From Thalassobius sp965218685 (GTDB taxonomy: Bacteria; Pseudomonadota; Alphaproteobacteria; Rhodobacterales; Rhodobacteraceae), in the NCBI RefSeq assembly GCF_965218685.1, contig NZ_OZ244657.1, positions 930,001-994,000 of the forward strand: 64,000 bases of DNA. The letters are read 5' to 3'. The notes under the pieces are model-generated. The model saw only the letters and a list, made by a program, of their open reading frames with translations, was not told the DNA's origin and searched no databases. A program made the position numbers and the translations under genes. This document shows positions 33,449 to 42,668 of this stretch, one piece after another (position 1 is the first letter of the stretch; each line of letters starts with the position of its first letter).

Positions 33449-34542
33449 CCCAGCGCCCGCTCAAGGTTCTGTTTCTGACGCGCTATCCGGTGCAGGGTGC
33501 CTCGTCCCGGTATCGGGTGTTTCAGTATCTGCCCTTTCTGGAAAAGTTGGGGGTGCAGGCGGATGTGCAAAGCCTGATGGATGCGGACATGTACGCCCTG
33601 TCCACGCAGCCCGGTCAGACAATGCGCAAGATTTGGGCTACAGTGTGCGCCGTTGCCCGGCGTCTTTGGGCGCTGCGCAAATGGCGTCAGTACGACCTGA
33701 TCTATCTACAGCGCGAGCTTTTGCCCTTTGGCCCACCCATCATTGAGCGTTGGCTGAAACGGCGCGGCGCGGTGGTGATGTTTGACTATGACGACGCCTT
33801 GTTCATTCACAAATCCAGCCGCTACACGCCGCTGGCTAGCCTGGTCCGTTCGCCTGATAAGGTGCGGCAGCTGTTCACGATCGTTGATTGCACAGTGGCC
33901 GGAAACAACTGGCTGCGCGACGCTGCACGGGCCGACGGCGGCGTGGCTGAAACGCTGGAGGTGGCCGAGGATACCGCGCGAATCCCGATGCATGCGCCGC
34001 ATACGAATGATCGGCCAGTGACGATCGGTTGGCTTGGCTCGCCCTCGACTGTGAAATATCTGCACCTGATCGCGCCGGTGTTGCGGGATATCGCGGCTCG
34101 CTTCCCTGACGTTCGTTTCCGCATCATGGGCGGCGGAAATTTTTGCATGGAGGGCGTGCCGTGGCAGCTGTCCGACTGGTCGATCGAGGCTGAGCTGGAG
34201 GCCCTGGCGGATTTCGACATTGGCCTGATGCCTTTGCCGTCCGAAGATTGGGCCAAGGGCAAATCGGGGGGCAAAGCGCGCACCTATATGGCCGCCGGCG
34301 TTGTGCCTGTGTGCGCTGCGATCGGGTACAACAATGAACTGCTGACGGACGGGCAAACCGGGTTCCTGTGCGCCTCGCCCGAGGATTGGACCCGCGCGCT
34401 TGAGGCGGCCTTGGACGATGCGCAGCTTCGGCAGCGCATCGCATCTGCAGCGCGGGCCGAAGTAGAAACCCGCTTTGATCTGGAAGCGACCGCTGGCAAG
34501 ATGCGTCAACTGTTCGACCGGGTACTGGAGGCTCGCTCATGA
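33445..34542 (+). CDS. Glycosyltransferase family protein (GT4-like)
   Basis: A 365-residue protein with VLFLTRYPVQGASSRYRVFQ at the N-terminus, DLIYLQRELLPFGPPIIE, and the FDYDDALFIH segment; the C-terminal domain has IGWLGSPSTVKYLHLIAPVL, FDIGLMPLPSEDWAKGKS and KARTYMAAGVVPV. This combination is seen in a group of GT4-like enzymes in bacterial exopolysaccharide clusters. The donor and acceptor are unknown. It overlaps the genes on both sides by four bases. Confidence 0.85.
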   Translation: MTQRPLKVLFLTRYPVQGASSRYRVFQYLPFLEKLGVQADVQSLMDADMYALSTQPGQTMRKIWATVCAVARRLWALRKWRQYDLIYLQRELLPFGPPIIERWLKRRGAVVMFDYDDALFIHKSSRYTPLASLVRSPDKVRQLFTIVDCTVAGNNWLRDAARADGGVAETLEVAEDTARIPMHAPHTNDRPVTIGWLGSPSTVKYLHLIAPVLRDIAARFPDVRFRIMGGGNFCMEGVPWQLSDWSIEAELEALADFDIGLMPLPSEDWAKGKSGGKARTYMAAGVVPVCAAIGYNNELLTDGQTGFLCASPEDWTRALEAALDDAQLRQRIASAARAEVETRFDLEATAGKMRQLFDRVLEARS

Positions 34543-35717
34543 CGGAAGCGCTGCCTCCGGCCATTGTGATGGGCCTTTCGCCCACCGGGCTGCACGTGGT
34601 CCGTACGCTGGGCCGTGCGGGGGTGCATGTTACCGGCGTGGCGGACGGATCGCAGGCGGGCGGGACCTCGCGGTATTGTCGGCGGGTGATCTATGGCTCG
34701 GCCGCTGAAAAGATCGACAAGATCTGCGCCGCCTTTCCCGAGGGCGGCGAAAAACCCGTGCTGATCGCGACTTCGGATCAGGATGTCGACCTGATCATGG
34801 AGAACGCGCAGATGCTGGCACGCCATGTTCGGTTTCAGCCCAGTTACGCAGACGGGCTGGCGCGACAGATCATGGACAAAGAGCGGTTTTATCAGCTGTG
34901 TCAGGCGCACGGCGTGGCTTATCCCCGCTTATGGTCCGGCACCAAGGCCCAGATCCTGGGCTTCGCCGACCAGATCGGCTTTCCCTGCCTGATCAAGCCT
35001 GCGTTGATCCAACTTCTCAAGGGGCGCATGGGCGGCCAAAAAGGATGGATCGCGCGTGATGCTCTTGAGTTTGACCGGAAAGTCGCCCGCATCCCCTCGG
35101 ACGCGGGGACGCTGCTGGTGCAAGAGATCGTGGAAGGCCCTGAAAGCAACATCACCCTTTGGTGCGGGCACCTGTCGGGGCAGGGCGTGCAGAACGGTTG
35201 TACCGCGCGCAAGCTGCGGCAATATCCGCCGGGGTTTGGCTCGGCTTCGTTGGTGCAAAGCCATGCCGAACCCGACAGCGCCGGGATTGCCGAAACCTTG
35301 CTTAGCTCCCTAGGATACCAAGGCACTGCCGCTGCCGAGTTCAAGCGCGGACCAGATGGCGAACTGAAGATCATCGAGATCAACGTCCGCCCGTCGCTGT
35401 GGTTCTCGGTCACGGATCCGGCGGGGCGGCCTACGGTACTGTCCGCCTATCGCGATCTGGCGGGGCTGTCGCCGTTGCCTCAGCAGGCGCAGGTTGACGG
35501 CGTTCGTTGGCGCTATGCTCTGAAGGATCTGTATTCGCGGCTTTTCTATATCTTCAAATCCGGCTTTGTCCTGCCTGCCCCGGACATACGGGCCGCTGGC
35601 CCCGCGCAAAGACGCACATGGGCGGTTTTCGCCTGGGACGACCCGGTGCCCGCCTTGGCCGAGTTACGCAACTTCGCTGAAAAGGCTCTAAACCGCCTGA
35701 AAAGAGGCCGCAGATGA
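34539..35717 (+). CDS. ATP-grasp carboxylate-amine ligase-like protein
   Basis: A 392-residue ATP-grasp protein. An N-terminal Rossmann-like domain (AIVMGLSPTGLHVVRTLGRA) precedes a central segment FPCLIKPALIQLLKGRMGG and the metal-binding C-terminal part with AAAEFKRGPDGELKIIEINV, where the E-x-N of IEINVRPS is the conserved magnesium-binding element. ATP-grasp enzymes activate a carboxylate as acyl phosphate and join it to an amine. Among genes that make UDP-uronic acids, the simplest idea is amidation of a uronic acid by an amino compound; this is inference. Four-base overlaps on both sides keep it in the operon. Confidence 0.85.
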   Translation: MTEALPPAIVMGLSPTGLHVVRTLGRAGVHVTGVADGSQAGGTSRYCRRVIYGSAAEKIDKICAAFPEGGEKPVLIATSDQDVDLIMENAQMLARHVRFQPSYADGLARQIMDKERFYQLCQAHGVAYPRLWSGTKAQILGFADQIGFPCLIKPALIQLLKGRMGGQKGWIARDALEFDRKVARIPSDAGTLLVQEIVEGPESNITLWCGHLSGQGVQNGCTARKLRQYPPGFGSASLVQSHAEPDSAGIAETLLSSLGYQGTAAAEFKRGPDGELKIIEINVRPSLWFSVTDPAGRPTVLSAYRDLAGLSPLPQQAQVDGVRWRYALKDLYSRLFYIFKSGFVLPAPDIRAAGPAQRRTWAVFAWDDPVPALAELRNFAEKALNRLKRGRR

Positions 35718-36676
35718 GCGGGCGGTTGGTCATATCCCTTGATTTCGAGCTGATGTGGGGTGTGCGCGATCATCGCTCGGTTGCGGGCTACGGTGACGCG
35801 GTTCTGGGCGCGCGCAAGGCGATTCCCCAGATACTGAGCCTGTTCAGTCAGCACGGCATCAACGCCACATGGGCCACCGTTGGCTTGCTGTTCGCCCGCA
35901 CCCGTGACGAGATGCACGCCTTTGCCCCAAGTATCCGGCCTAGCTATGACAATGCGACATTGTCGCCTTATCCGGCGCTGGATCAGATCGGCGCGACCGA
36001 GGCCGCGGACCCCCTGCATTTCGGCCGCAGCCTGTTGGATCAGATCGCTGCCACCCCCGGTCAAGAGATCGCGACCCACACCTTTGGCCATGTATATGCG
36101 CTGGAGCCCGGCATGACCCCCGACGCCTGGCGCGCCGACCTGCAGGCAGCCATCGCCATTGCGCGGCAGGCGGGGCACCAGATGCGATCCATCGTTTTTC
36201 CGCGCAACCAGATGGGGGCGCAGCATGTCTCGATCTGCCAAGAACTGGGTCTGACCGTGATCCGAGGCAACGCGCCGGGCGCGGTTTATCGACCCCGTTC
36301 GGGGGACGAGCTGACCCTGTCGGTGCGGGCGCTGCGCTATCTGGATGGTGCGCTGCCCCTGCTAGGGTCCACAAGCTTTGAGCTGCCGGGAAAAGGCGCA
36401 GTGGTGGACGTGCCGGCCTCGCGGTTTCTGCGCCCCTGGAACCCGCGTTTTCCGCTGTATTCGAGCCTGCATCAGAGACGAATTAAGCGTGAAATGACCC
36501 AGGCGGCCAAGGCGGGTAAGGGCTATCACCTGTGGTGGCACCCCCATAACATGGGCCGCGACACACAGCGCAATATGGACCAACTTGATGCCATCCTAAG
36601 CCACTTTTCAAAGTTGCGGGCGCGGTTTGATTTTCAAAGCGTCAGCATGGGCGCATTCGGAGGCAGCGCATGCTGA
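35714..36676 (+). CDS. Polysaccharide deacetylase-like protein (NodB homology)
   Basis: A 320-residue protein with the metal triad of the NodB fold: Asp10 in ISLDFELMWG, and His122 and His126 in THTFGH. FPRNQMGAQHV and HLWWHPHNMG complete the active-site strands. There is no signal peptide, so it is cytoplasmic and would de-N-acetylate or otherwise hydrolyse a lipid-linked sugar before export rather than the finished polymer. A free amine created here would be a possible partner for the ATP-grasp ligase encoded immediately upstream. It overlaps the next gene by seven bases. Confidence 0.85.
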   Translation: MSGRLVISLDFELMWGVRDHRSVAGYGDAVLGARKAIPQILSLFSQHGINATWATVGLLFARTRDEMHAFAPSIRPSYDNATLSPYPALDQIGATEAADPLHFGRSLLDQIAATPGQEIATHTFGHVYALEPGMTPDAWRADLQAAIAIARQAGHQMRSIVFPRNQMGAQHVSICQELGLTVIRGNAPGAVYRPRSGDELTLSVRALRYLDGALPLLGSTSFELPGKGAVVDVPASRFLRPWNPRFPLYSSLHQRRIKREMTQAAKAGKGYHLWWHPHNMGRDTQRNMDQLDAILSHFSKLRARFDFQSVSMGAFGGSAC

Positions 36677-37734
36677 CTTACCTGACCGTGTTCACCGTCA
36701 TTGCGCTGCTGGGGTTGTCGATCCCGGATCGGCGCTCTTTGGCGACGTTGCTGACCATCTGCCTGTTCATGCTGTGGTTCATGGGCGCGCGCTATATCGT
36801 TGGGTGCGATTTCAAGGCCTACTTCCTGCGCTATCACGACATCCTGCCGGGGCTTTACCTGACCGAGATTTTCGGCGAGCAAGAGCCCGGATTTGCCCTG
36901 ATGTCCGCGATCCTAAAGACATTGGGGGCGCATTACATGTGGGTGAACATCTGTGCGTCAGCGCTGATGGTTGCAGGGTACTTTATTTTCGCCCGCGCGC
37001 ATCGCAGCCCGATCATGATAATCGCGCTGCTGTTTCCGGTGAACATCGTTCAGCTGGGCATGTCAGGTATCCGTCAGGGCGTGGCCGTGTCTGCGCTGAT
37101 GGTGGCCTCGGTGTTTTTCATGAAGGGGCGCGGCTGGATGACGGCGCTGATGATCGTGCTGGGCGCGCAGTTCCACAGCTCGTTGATCATGTTCCTGCCA
37201 TTGGCCTTCATGGCCGGCCGCAAGGTCAGCATCGGGCGGATTGTGTTCGGCGTGCTGCTTCTGACGCCGGTCGCGATGTACATGCTAAGCGACCGTCTGG
37301 ACGTGTATGCCGACCGCTATATCGAGCAAAACTTTGGCGCAATCACCTCGAGCGGGGCAGTCATTCGCTATGCGATCATCATGATTCCGCAGGTGTTTTT
37401 CCTGTTCTACCATCGTCGCATCCAAGAGCAGTTTCCCGAGGTTTACAGTCTGCTCAAGGTGTTCGTGATCATCAGCTTCAGCCTGATGCCGCTGGCAGTT
37501 TTTTCGTCCATCGCGCTGCACCGGATCAATTTCTATGTGATGCCGTTCAGTATCCTCAGCTTTGTCTACCTTTCGTGGTGCATTTTTCCGAAACGGCAGG
37601 TGCTTCTGGGCCGGGCAATTCCTGCGATGATCTATGGGACGTACCAGTTGACATGGTTCATGACCTCGTCCCACGCCGAGGCGTGCTATATCCCGTATCG
37701 CAGCTTCAGTTTTCTCATGCTGACGGGGGCCTAG
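36670..37734 (+). CDS. EpsG family polysaccharide polymerase-like membrane protein
   Basis: A 354-residue protein with about ten membrane spans. FMGARYIVGCDFKAYFLRYHD and NIVQLGMSGIRQGVAVSALMVA (the R-Q-G element after a membrane helix) with GAQFHSSLIMFLPLA are typical of EpsG, a Wzy-like family that polymerises exopolysaccharide repeat units at the periplasmic face. Its presence together with the flippase at 28720 makes this operon a Wzx/Wzy-type system. The next gene begins one base after its stop. Confidence 0.88.
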   Translation: MLTYLTVFTVIALLGLSIPDRRSLATLLTICLFMLWFMGARYIVGCDFKAYFLRYHDILPGLYLTEIFGEQEPGFALMSAILKTLGAHYMWVNICASALMVAGYFIFARAHRSPIMIIALLFPVNIVQLGMSGIRQGVAVSALMVASVFFMKGRGWMTALMIVLGAQFHSSLIMFLPLAFMAGRKVSIGRIVFGVLLLTPVAMYMLSDRLDVYADRYIEQNFGAITSSGAVIRYAIIMIPQVFFLFYHRRIQEQFPEVYSLLKVFVIISFSLMPLAVFSSIALHRINFYVMPFSILSFVYLSWCIFPKRQVLLGRAIPAMIYGTYQLTWFMTSSHAEACYIPYRSFSFLMLTGA

Positions 37735-37735
37735 G

Positions 37736-38842
37736 ATGCGCGTTTTGCTGACGGTAAACGCGGCTTGGAATATCGTGAACTTTCGCCGCGCGCTGGTTCA
37801 GCATCTGCTGGATTCGGGGCATCACGTCACGGTTCTGGCCCCGCCCGACGGGTCCGAGGACGCGCTGCGCCAGATGGGTTGTGCCTTTGTGCCGCTTAGG
37901 ATGAACGCCAAGGGGCTGTCCCCATTGGATGGCCTGCGCATGGTGCGCGACTTCAAGCGCCATTTCCGCGCTCTGGACCCCGAGGTGGTGCTAAGCTTTA
38001 CAATCAAGAACAATCTCTTTGGCGCATTGGCCGCAAGGTCGCGGGGCGTTCCGTTCATTCCCAATGTTACCGGACTGGGCACGGCCTTTTTGTCCGGACG
38101 CGCCCTGCAGATGGTGGCCGAGACGCTGTATCGTCACTGTTTTCAGGCGCTGCCCGTGGTGTTTTTTCAGAACGAGGATGACCGTGACCTGTTCGTGCAA
38201 CGCGGGCTGATCCGGTCAACTCAGGCGCGGCTGCTTCCGGGCTCGGGCATAGATCTGACCCGCTTTGCGGTGGCGCCCTTGCCGGGACAGTCAGACCCGG
38301 TTTTCCTGATGGTTGCACGGCTGTTGCGGGACAAGGGCGTGATGGAATACGCCCGCGCCGCGGCAATCGTAAAGCGCCATCATCCCGGCGCTCAGTTTCG
38401 CATACTCGGCCCCTTGGGCGCCGAGAACCGCAGTGCCATCCCGCCTGAAACCGTAGCCAGCTGGTCGCCCGAAACGGACCTTGATTACCTTGGTGAAACC
38501 TCGGATGTGCGCCCGTTTCTCAAGGATGCGGATTGCGTCGTCCTGCCCTCGTACCGCGAAGGCGCTCCTCGGACCTTGATCGAGGCCGCCGCGATGGGCC
38601 GTGCCCTGATCGCCACTGATGTGCCCGGATGTCGTTCGGTTGTGCAGGATGGCATCACCGGTTTTCTGTGCGGGCTGCGGGACGCGGAAAGCCTGGCTCG
38701 GGCCTGCACCAATTTCATCGAACTTCAGCCGGAACAGAGACGATCCATGGGTCTGGCGGGCCGTCAAAAGATGGAGCGGGAGTTCGATCAATCCATCGTG
38801 GTCCAAGCCTACGAGTCCGCCCTGCAAGAGGTGAGAAAGTGA
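37736..38842 (+). CDS. Glycosyltransferase, GT4 family
   Basis: A 368-residue GT-B enzyme. MRVLLTVNAAWNIVNFRRAL, then FTIKNNLFGALAARSRGVPF, NVTGLGTAFLSG and VFFQNEDDRDLFVQRGLI are the pattern of the PglA/WbpY-like group that adds a sugar to undecaprenyl-diphospho-sugar. The donor domain has VARLLRDKGVMEYARAA and the E-x7-E region in SYREGAPRTLIEAAAMG. It shares its last base with the ATG of the DUF218 gene (TGATG). The sugar donor cannot be told. Confidence 0.9.
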   Translation: MRVLLTVNAAWNIVNFRRALVQHLLDSGHHVTVLAPPDGSEDALRQMGCAFVPLRMNAKGLSPLDGLRMVRDFKRHFRALDPEVVLSFTIKNNLFGALAARSRGVPFIPNVTGLGTAFLSGRALQMVAETLYRHCFQALPVVFFQNEDDRDLFVQRGLIRSTQARLLPGSGIDLTRFAVAPLPGQSDPVFLMVARLLRDKGVMEYARAAAIVKRHHPGAQFRILGPLGAENRSAIPPETVASWSPETDLDYLGETSDVRPFLKDADCVVLPSYREGAPRTLIEAAAMGRALIATDVPGCRSVVQDGITGFLCGLRDAESLARACTNFIELQPEQRRSMGLAGRQKMEREFDQSIVVQAYESALQEVRK

Positions 38843-39624
38843 TGGATACACTGTTCTTTATCGCTTCGAAAATCGTTGGTTTTGGCCTGCGCGGCGAGAC
38901 ATGGATTGCCCTGTTGCTGTTACTGGGTTTCTGGGCGCAATACCGGGGGAACCGTCGGTCGGGGCGCGCGTTTCTGGGCGCAGGTTTTGCGCTGCTGGTG
39001 GCTATTGCGGCCCTGCCCTTGGGGGACATGATGCTGCGGCCTTTCGAAACGGTTCATCCGCCCAAGCCCAAGCTTATGCGCGTTGACGGGATCATCATTC
39101 TTGGTGGGGCCGAACAAGCCGGTCTTGCGCAGCATTGGGGCTTGCCCATGGTCAACGAAGCAGGCGAGCGTTTCATTGCAGGCGCCGCGCTGGCGCACCA
39201 ATACCCGCATGCGCGGGTCGTCTTTTCGGGCGGCAGCGGCGCGTTACGGGATTTGGGTCGAAAGGTGCCCCTGCAATCAGGCATGGCGGCGGATCTGTTG
39301 ACCTCGTTGGGAATACCACTCAGCCGGATTGAGCTGGAGGGCACCAGCCGCAACACCGCTGAAAACGCGCGCAATTCTTTCGACATGCTGCAACCCAAGG
39401 ACACCGAAACCTGGGTGCTGGTCACCTCGGCGTTTCACATGCCCCGCGCGGTGCGCAGTTTTCACGCCGCAGGATGGACCAAGGTTGTACCCTGGCCGGT
39501 AGATTTCCGTTCGCGGGATCGGCGCGCCGGCATCAATTGGGACCTGGCTCGCAATTTGAAGATGTTCAATACAGCGACCAAGGAAACCATTGGTTTGATT
39601 GCATATAATTTGTCGGACCGATAG
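38842..39624 (+). CDS. DUF218/YdcF-ElyC family membrane protein
   Basis: A 260-residue protein with two N-terminal membrane spans (around 4-30 and 38-60) and a DUF218 domain: GIIILGGAEQA, VVFSGGSGALRD, LEGTSRNTAENARNS and VTSAFHMPRAVRSF. The family includes ElyC and SanA, linked to envelope integrity and undecaprenyl-phosphate use. It could tune the lipid carrier shared by this polysaccharide pathway. ATG at 38842 overlaps the preceding stop. It ends the tightly overlapping plus-strand operon. Confidence 0.88.
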   Translation: MDTLFFIASKIVGFGLRGETWIALLLLLGFWAQYRGNRRSGRAFLGAGFALLVAIAALPLGDMMLRPFETVHPPKPKLMRVDGIIILGGAEQAGLAQHWGLPMVNEAGERFIAGAALAHQYPHARVVFSGGSGALRDLGRKVPLQSGMAADLLTSLGIPLSRIELEGTSRNTAENARNSFDMLQPKDTETWVLVTSAFHMPRAVRSFHAAGWTKVVPWPVDFRSRDRRAGINWDLARNLKMFNTATKETIGLIAYNLSDR

Positions 39625-39671
39625 GCGTGGTGGCTCTTGCCTTTGGGGGTGACTGGGATACTAAGAACTCG

Positions 39672-40433
39672 ATGGTAGGGTTTCTCAGAAAATTTGGCGC
39701 AGCGCCCAAGCAATCCGAGGTGAAGGGATTTTCGCATCCCGTCGCGCCCGACCAGCCGTTTTTGGCGATCGGGGACATTCACGGTCGCGCCGACCTGTTG
39801 CAGCGGCTCGAGCAGATCATCCTGAGCGAAGCCCCCGGATTGCCTGCCGTTTTCGTGGGTGACTACATTGATCGCGGTGAACACAGCGCCCATGTGATCG
39901 AGATTCTGATGTCGGGGTCCCAAACAGGCAGCCAGCCTGTATTTTGCCTGAAGGGCAACCACGAAGAGATGTGCCTGAAATTTCTGGATGACCCCGAACG
40001 CTATGGTGCGCGGTGGCTTCGGTTTGGCGGCCTGCAAACTCTGGCAAGTTATGGCGTGCAGGTGGCAGGTTCCGAGCCCGACTCGTTGATGCGAGCGCGC
40101 GATGATCTGGCCGTGGCAATGGGGGATGCGGTGATCGAGTGGATTAGGGCTTTGCCAACCATGTGGCGCAGCGGCAATGTCTGCGTCACCCATGCCGGAG
40201 CCGACCCCGCCCGCCCGCTGGATGCTCAGGCCGAGAGTTCGCTGATCTGGGGCCACAAGGACTTTGCCGAGAAACCCCGGACCGATGGTCAGTGGGTTGT
40301 TTATGGCCACGTGATTGCCGATCGCGCCAACGCCGCCCGTGGGCGGATCGCAGTGGATACAGGGGCTTATGCGACCGGGCGACTGACAGCCGCGGTGATT
40401 TCCCAAGGTTCCGTTCGTTTTCTGGCCACTTAA
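39672..40433 (+). CDS. Metallophosphoesterase, PPP serine/threonine phosphatase type
   Basis: A 253-residue protein with the three PPP family motifs: GDIHGR (34-39), GDYIDRG (63-69) and GNHEE (95-99), plus later metal/active-site histidines in THAGAD and YGHVIAD. It should remove phosphate from Ser/Thr/Tyr residues or small molecules using two metal ions. No low-molecular-weight tyrosine phosphatase is encoded in the window, so it might counteract the BY-kinase at 44726; this is inference. ATG at 39672 is chosen over GTG at 39627 because the earlier part looks non-native; neither has a strong ribosome site. Confidence 0.85.
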   Translation: MVGFLRKFGAAPKQSEVKGFSHPVAPDQPFLAIGDIHGRADLLQRLEQIILSEAPGLPAVFVGDYIDRGEHSAHVIEILMSGSQTGSQPVFCLKGNHEEMCLKFLDDPERYGARWLRFGGLQTLASYGVQVAGSEPDSLMRARDDLAVAMGDAVIEWIRALPTMWRSGNVCVTHAGADPARPLDAQAESSLIWGHKDFAEKPRTDGQWVVYGHVIADRANAARGRIAVDTGAYATGRLTAAVISQGSVRFLAT

Positions 40434-40529
40434 GCTCTCAAAACGCGAAAAAACAGTTAAAGACCTACCACATCTTGTGCCATACAGGGTGTGTCTGCTG
40501 CTTTATACACAATACTGGCAATACCTGGG

Positions 40530-42668
40530 ATGCTACGCCGGATTACTCACAATATCTGCGGGACGATTCTGTCTTGCGTCGGGGTCATTGCGGCCTCGCC
40601 CGTACTGTCGCAGCAGGCGGGCGGCTTTGAGGGCTATTCTGGATACAACACCTACGGCTATCCCGGACTGATCGATATGCCCTCGGCGTATAGCCGTCCT
40701 GATGCGGAACTTTCCGTCACCTCAAGCCACTTTCACAACCAGACCCGCAACACGCTGACCTTTCAGATATCGCCGCGTCTTTCGGGCAGTTTCCGCTATG
40801 CGCTGCTGTATGACATCCGCCCAAATCCCACCGGGCCGGTTTCTGATTTCCGCTTTGACCGCAGCTTTTCCGTCCATTACCGACTGGTCGACGAAGATCA
40901 GCGCCGTCCGGCCGTCGCCCTGGGGCTGAACGATTTTCTGGGGACAGGTCTGTATTCGTCTGAATATGTCGTGGCCTCGAAACAAGTGGGGCCGTCGGTG
41001 CGGGTCACAGGCGGGATCGGCTGGGGGCGTCTGGCGGGGGTCGGATCGTTTTCGAACCCGCTGTCCATCCTGTCTGATCGGTTTGATACGCGGCCGGGCC
41101 GGGGCAGTGACCGTGGCGGCACCGTACGCACCAACAACTGGTTCCGAGGCGACGCGGCCCTGTTCGGTGGAGTCGAGTGGCAGGCGACGGACAAGCTGAA
41201 GGTGATTGCCGAGTATAGCTCGGACGCCTACCCCTCCGAGGATGGCACGGCCTTTGACCGCAAGTCTCCGATGAACCTGGGGCTAAGCTATGCCCATCGG
41301 CCGCATGTCGTGTTCGGGCTGAACTATCTTTATGGCTCGGAAATTGGCGCCAGCGTGACGCTGGGCCTGAACCCGCTGACCCCGCCCGCAGGCGCAGGAC
41401 GGGACAAGGCGCCCGCCCCGGTGGTGCCGCGCGCTGAATTGGCCAAGCTGGGCTGGACCCAGGACATGCTGAACCCCAATGTTCAGGCCAGCCGTATTTT
41501 TGCTGCGTTGGAAAATGACGGCATTCGTCTGCACGGCATAGACATCCGTAGCCGCGTGGTGACCATCGAGATCGAGAACGAACGCTACGCCACCACCGCA
41601 CAGGCCGTTGGTCGCACAGCCCGCCATCTGACCGGGATCATGCCCCCCGACGTGGGTGTATTCGTGATCGTACCCATGTCCCGCGGGTTGCGCGGTGATG
41701 CTGTGACGATCCGGCGCCGTGATCTGGAAAAGCTGGAGTTCCACAGCGATGGCGCCTGGGCCAGCTATGCGCGCGCGCAGTTCTCGCCCTCGGTGGCGCA
41801 GCTGACGCCCATCGCGGGCCGGTACCCGCTGTTTCAGTGGGACTTCAAACCCTATCTCTCGCCTAGCTTTTTCGACCCTGACGACCCACTTAGAGCCGAT
41901 TTCGGGGTGGAGCTGTCGGCGAAATATGAACCCGCACCGGGCCTGATCTTCAGCGGAGTTCTGCGCAAGAAACTGGTGGGGAACCTGAATGAATCGAACC
42001 GGCCGTCGACCTCGGTGCTGCCGCATGTGCGTTCGGACTTCAATATCTATGAACGCGAAGGCGACCCGGCCCTGACCGAGCTGACCGGAGCCTACTATTT
42101 CAAGCCCGGTAATGAACTGTATGGCCGTGTCACCGCTGGTTACTTAGAGCCAATGTATGCCGGTATCTCGACCGAGCTTTTGTGGAAGCCGGCCAAACGC
42201 AACTTTGCCATCGGGGCTGAACTGAACCACGTCAAACAACGCGACTTTGATCAGCGGTTCGGGCTTCAATCCTATGAGGTCACAACGGGCCATGTTTCGG
42301 CCTATTGGGATCTTGGGCGCGGCTATCACGGCCAGATCGACGCGGGGCGTTACCTGGCCGGCGATTGGGGTGCCACGTTGGCGCTGGATCGTGTGTTCAA
42401 GAACGGCTGGAAGGTCGGATTCTTTGCCACTCTGACGGATGTGTCCTTTGACGATTTTGGCGAAGGTTCATTCGACAAGGGCCTGAAACTGACGATCCCG
42501 CTGAACTGGGTGTCGGGGCAGCCGTCGACCGATCAATACACCACGGTCATCCGCCCGGTGACGCGCGATGGCGGGGCGCGGGTGAATGTCTCGGGGCGGC
42601 TGTATGAAACTGTGCAGGGCCTGCAGCAGGACGATATGCGCGACGGTTGGGGGAGGTTCTGGCGATGA
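40530..42668 (+). CDS. YjbH domain-containing exopolysaccharide assembly protein
   Basis: A 712-residue exported protein. The signal peptide (MLRRITHNICGTILSCVGVI, ending near VLSQQ) is followed by GYNTYGYPGLIDMPSAYSRP, the typical YjbH start, and by repeated beta-strand segments (for example SFRYALLYDIRPN, GGVEWQATDKLKVIAEYS, AHRPHVVFGLNYLYG). YjbH is predicted to form an outer-membrane beta-barrel-type protein that helps secretion in YjbEFGH and group-4-capsule-like systems. A GTG 39 bases upstream is in frame, but the ATG at 40530 gives a proper signal peptide. The stop overlaps the YjbF-type gene by four bases. Confidence 0.88.
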   Translation: MLRRITHNICGTILSCVGVIAASPVLSQQAGGFEGYSGYNTYGYPGLIDMPSAYSRPDAELSVTSSHFHNQTRNTLTFQISPRLSGSFRYALLYDIRPNPTGPVSDFRFDRSFSVHYRLVDEDQRRPAVALGLNDFLGTGLYSSEYVVASKQVGPSVRVTGGIGWGRLAGVGSFSNPLSILSDRFDTRPGRGSDRGGTVRTNNWFRGDAALFGGVEWQATDKLKVIAEYSSDAYPSEDGTAFDRKSPMNLGLSYAHRPHVVFGLNYLYGSEIGASVTLGLNPLTPPAGAGRDKAPAPVVPRAELAKLGWTQDMLNPNVQASRIFAALENDGIRLHGIDIRSRVVTIEIENERYATTAQAVGRTARHLTGIMPPDVGVFVIVPMSRGLRGDAVTIRRRDLEKLEFHSDGAWASYARAQFSPSVAQLTPIAGRYPLFQWDFKPYLSPSFFDPDDPLRADFGVELSAKYEPAPGLIFSGVLRKKLVGNLNESNRPSTSVLPHVRSDFNIYEREGDPALTELTGAYYFKPGNELYGRVTAGYLEPMYAGISTELLWKPAKRNFAIGAELNHVKQRDFDQRFGLQSYEVTTGHVSAYWDLGRGYHGQIDAGRYLAGDWGATLALDRVFKNGWKVGFFATLTDVSFDDFGEGSFDKGLKLTIPLNWVSGQPSTDQYTTVIRPVTRDGGARVNVSGRLYETVQGLQQDDMRDGWGRFWR

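Noticed and set aside
36627..37751. 374-codon plus-strand frame overlapping the EpsG-like gene
   Set aside because: Alternative frame of a membrane protein gene; its translation is polar and cysteine-rich without family features, and the EpsG frame fits the operon overlaps.
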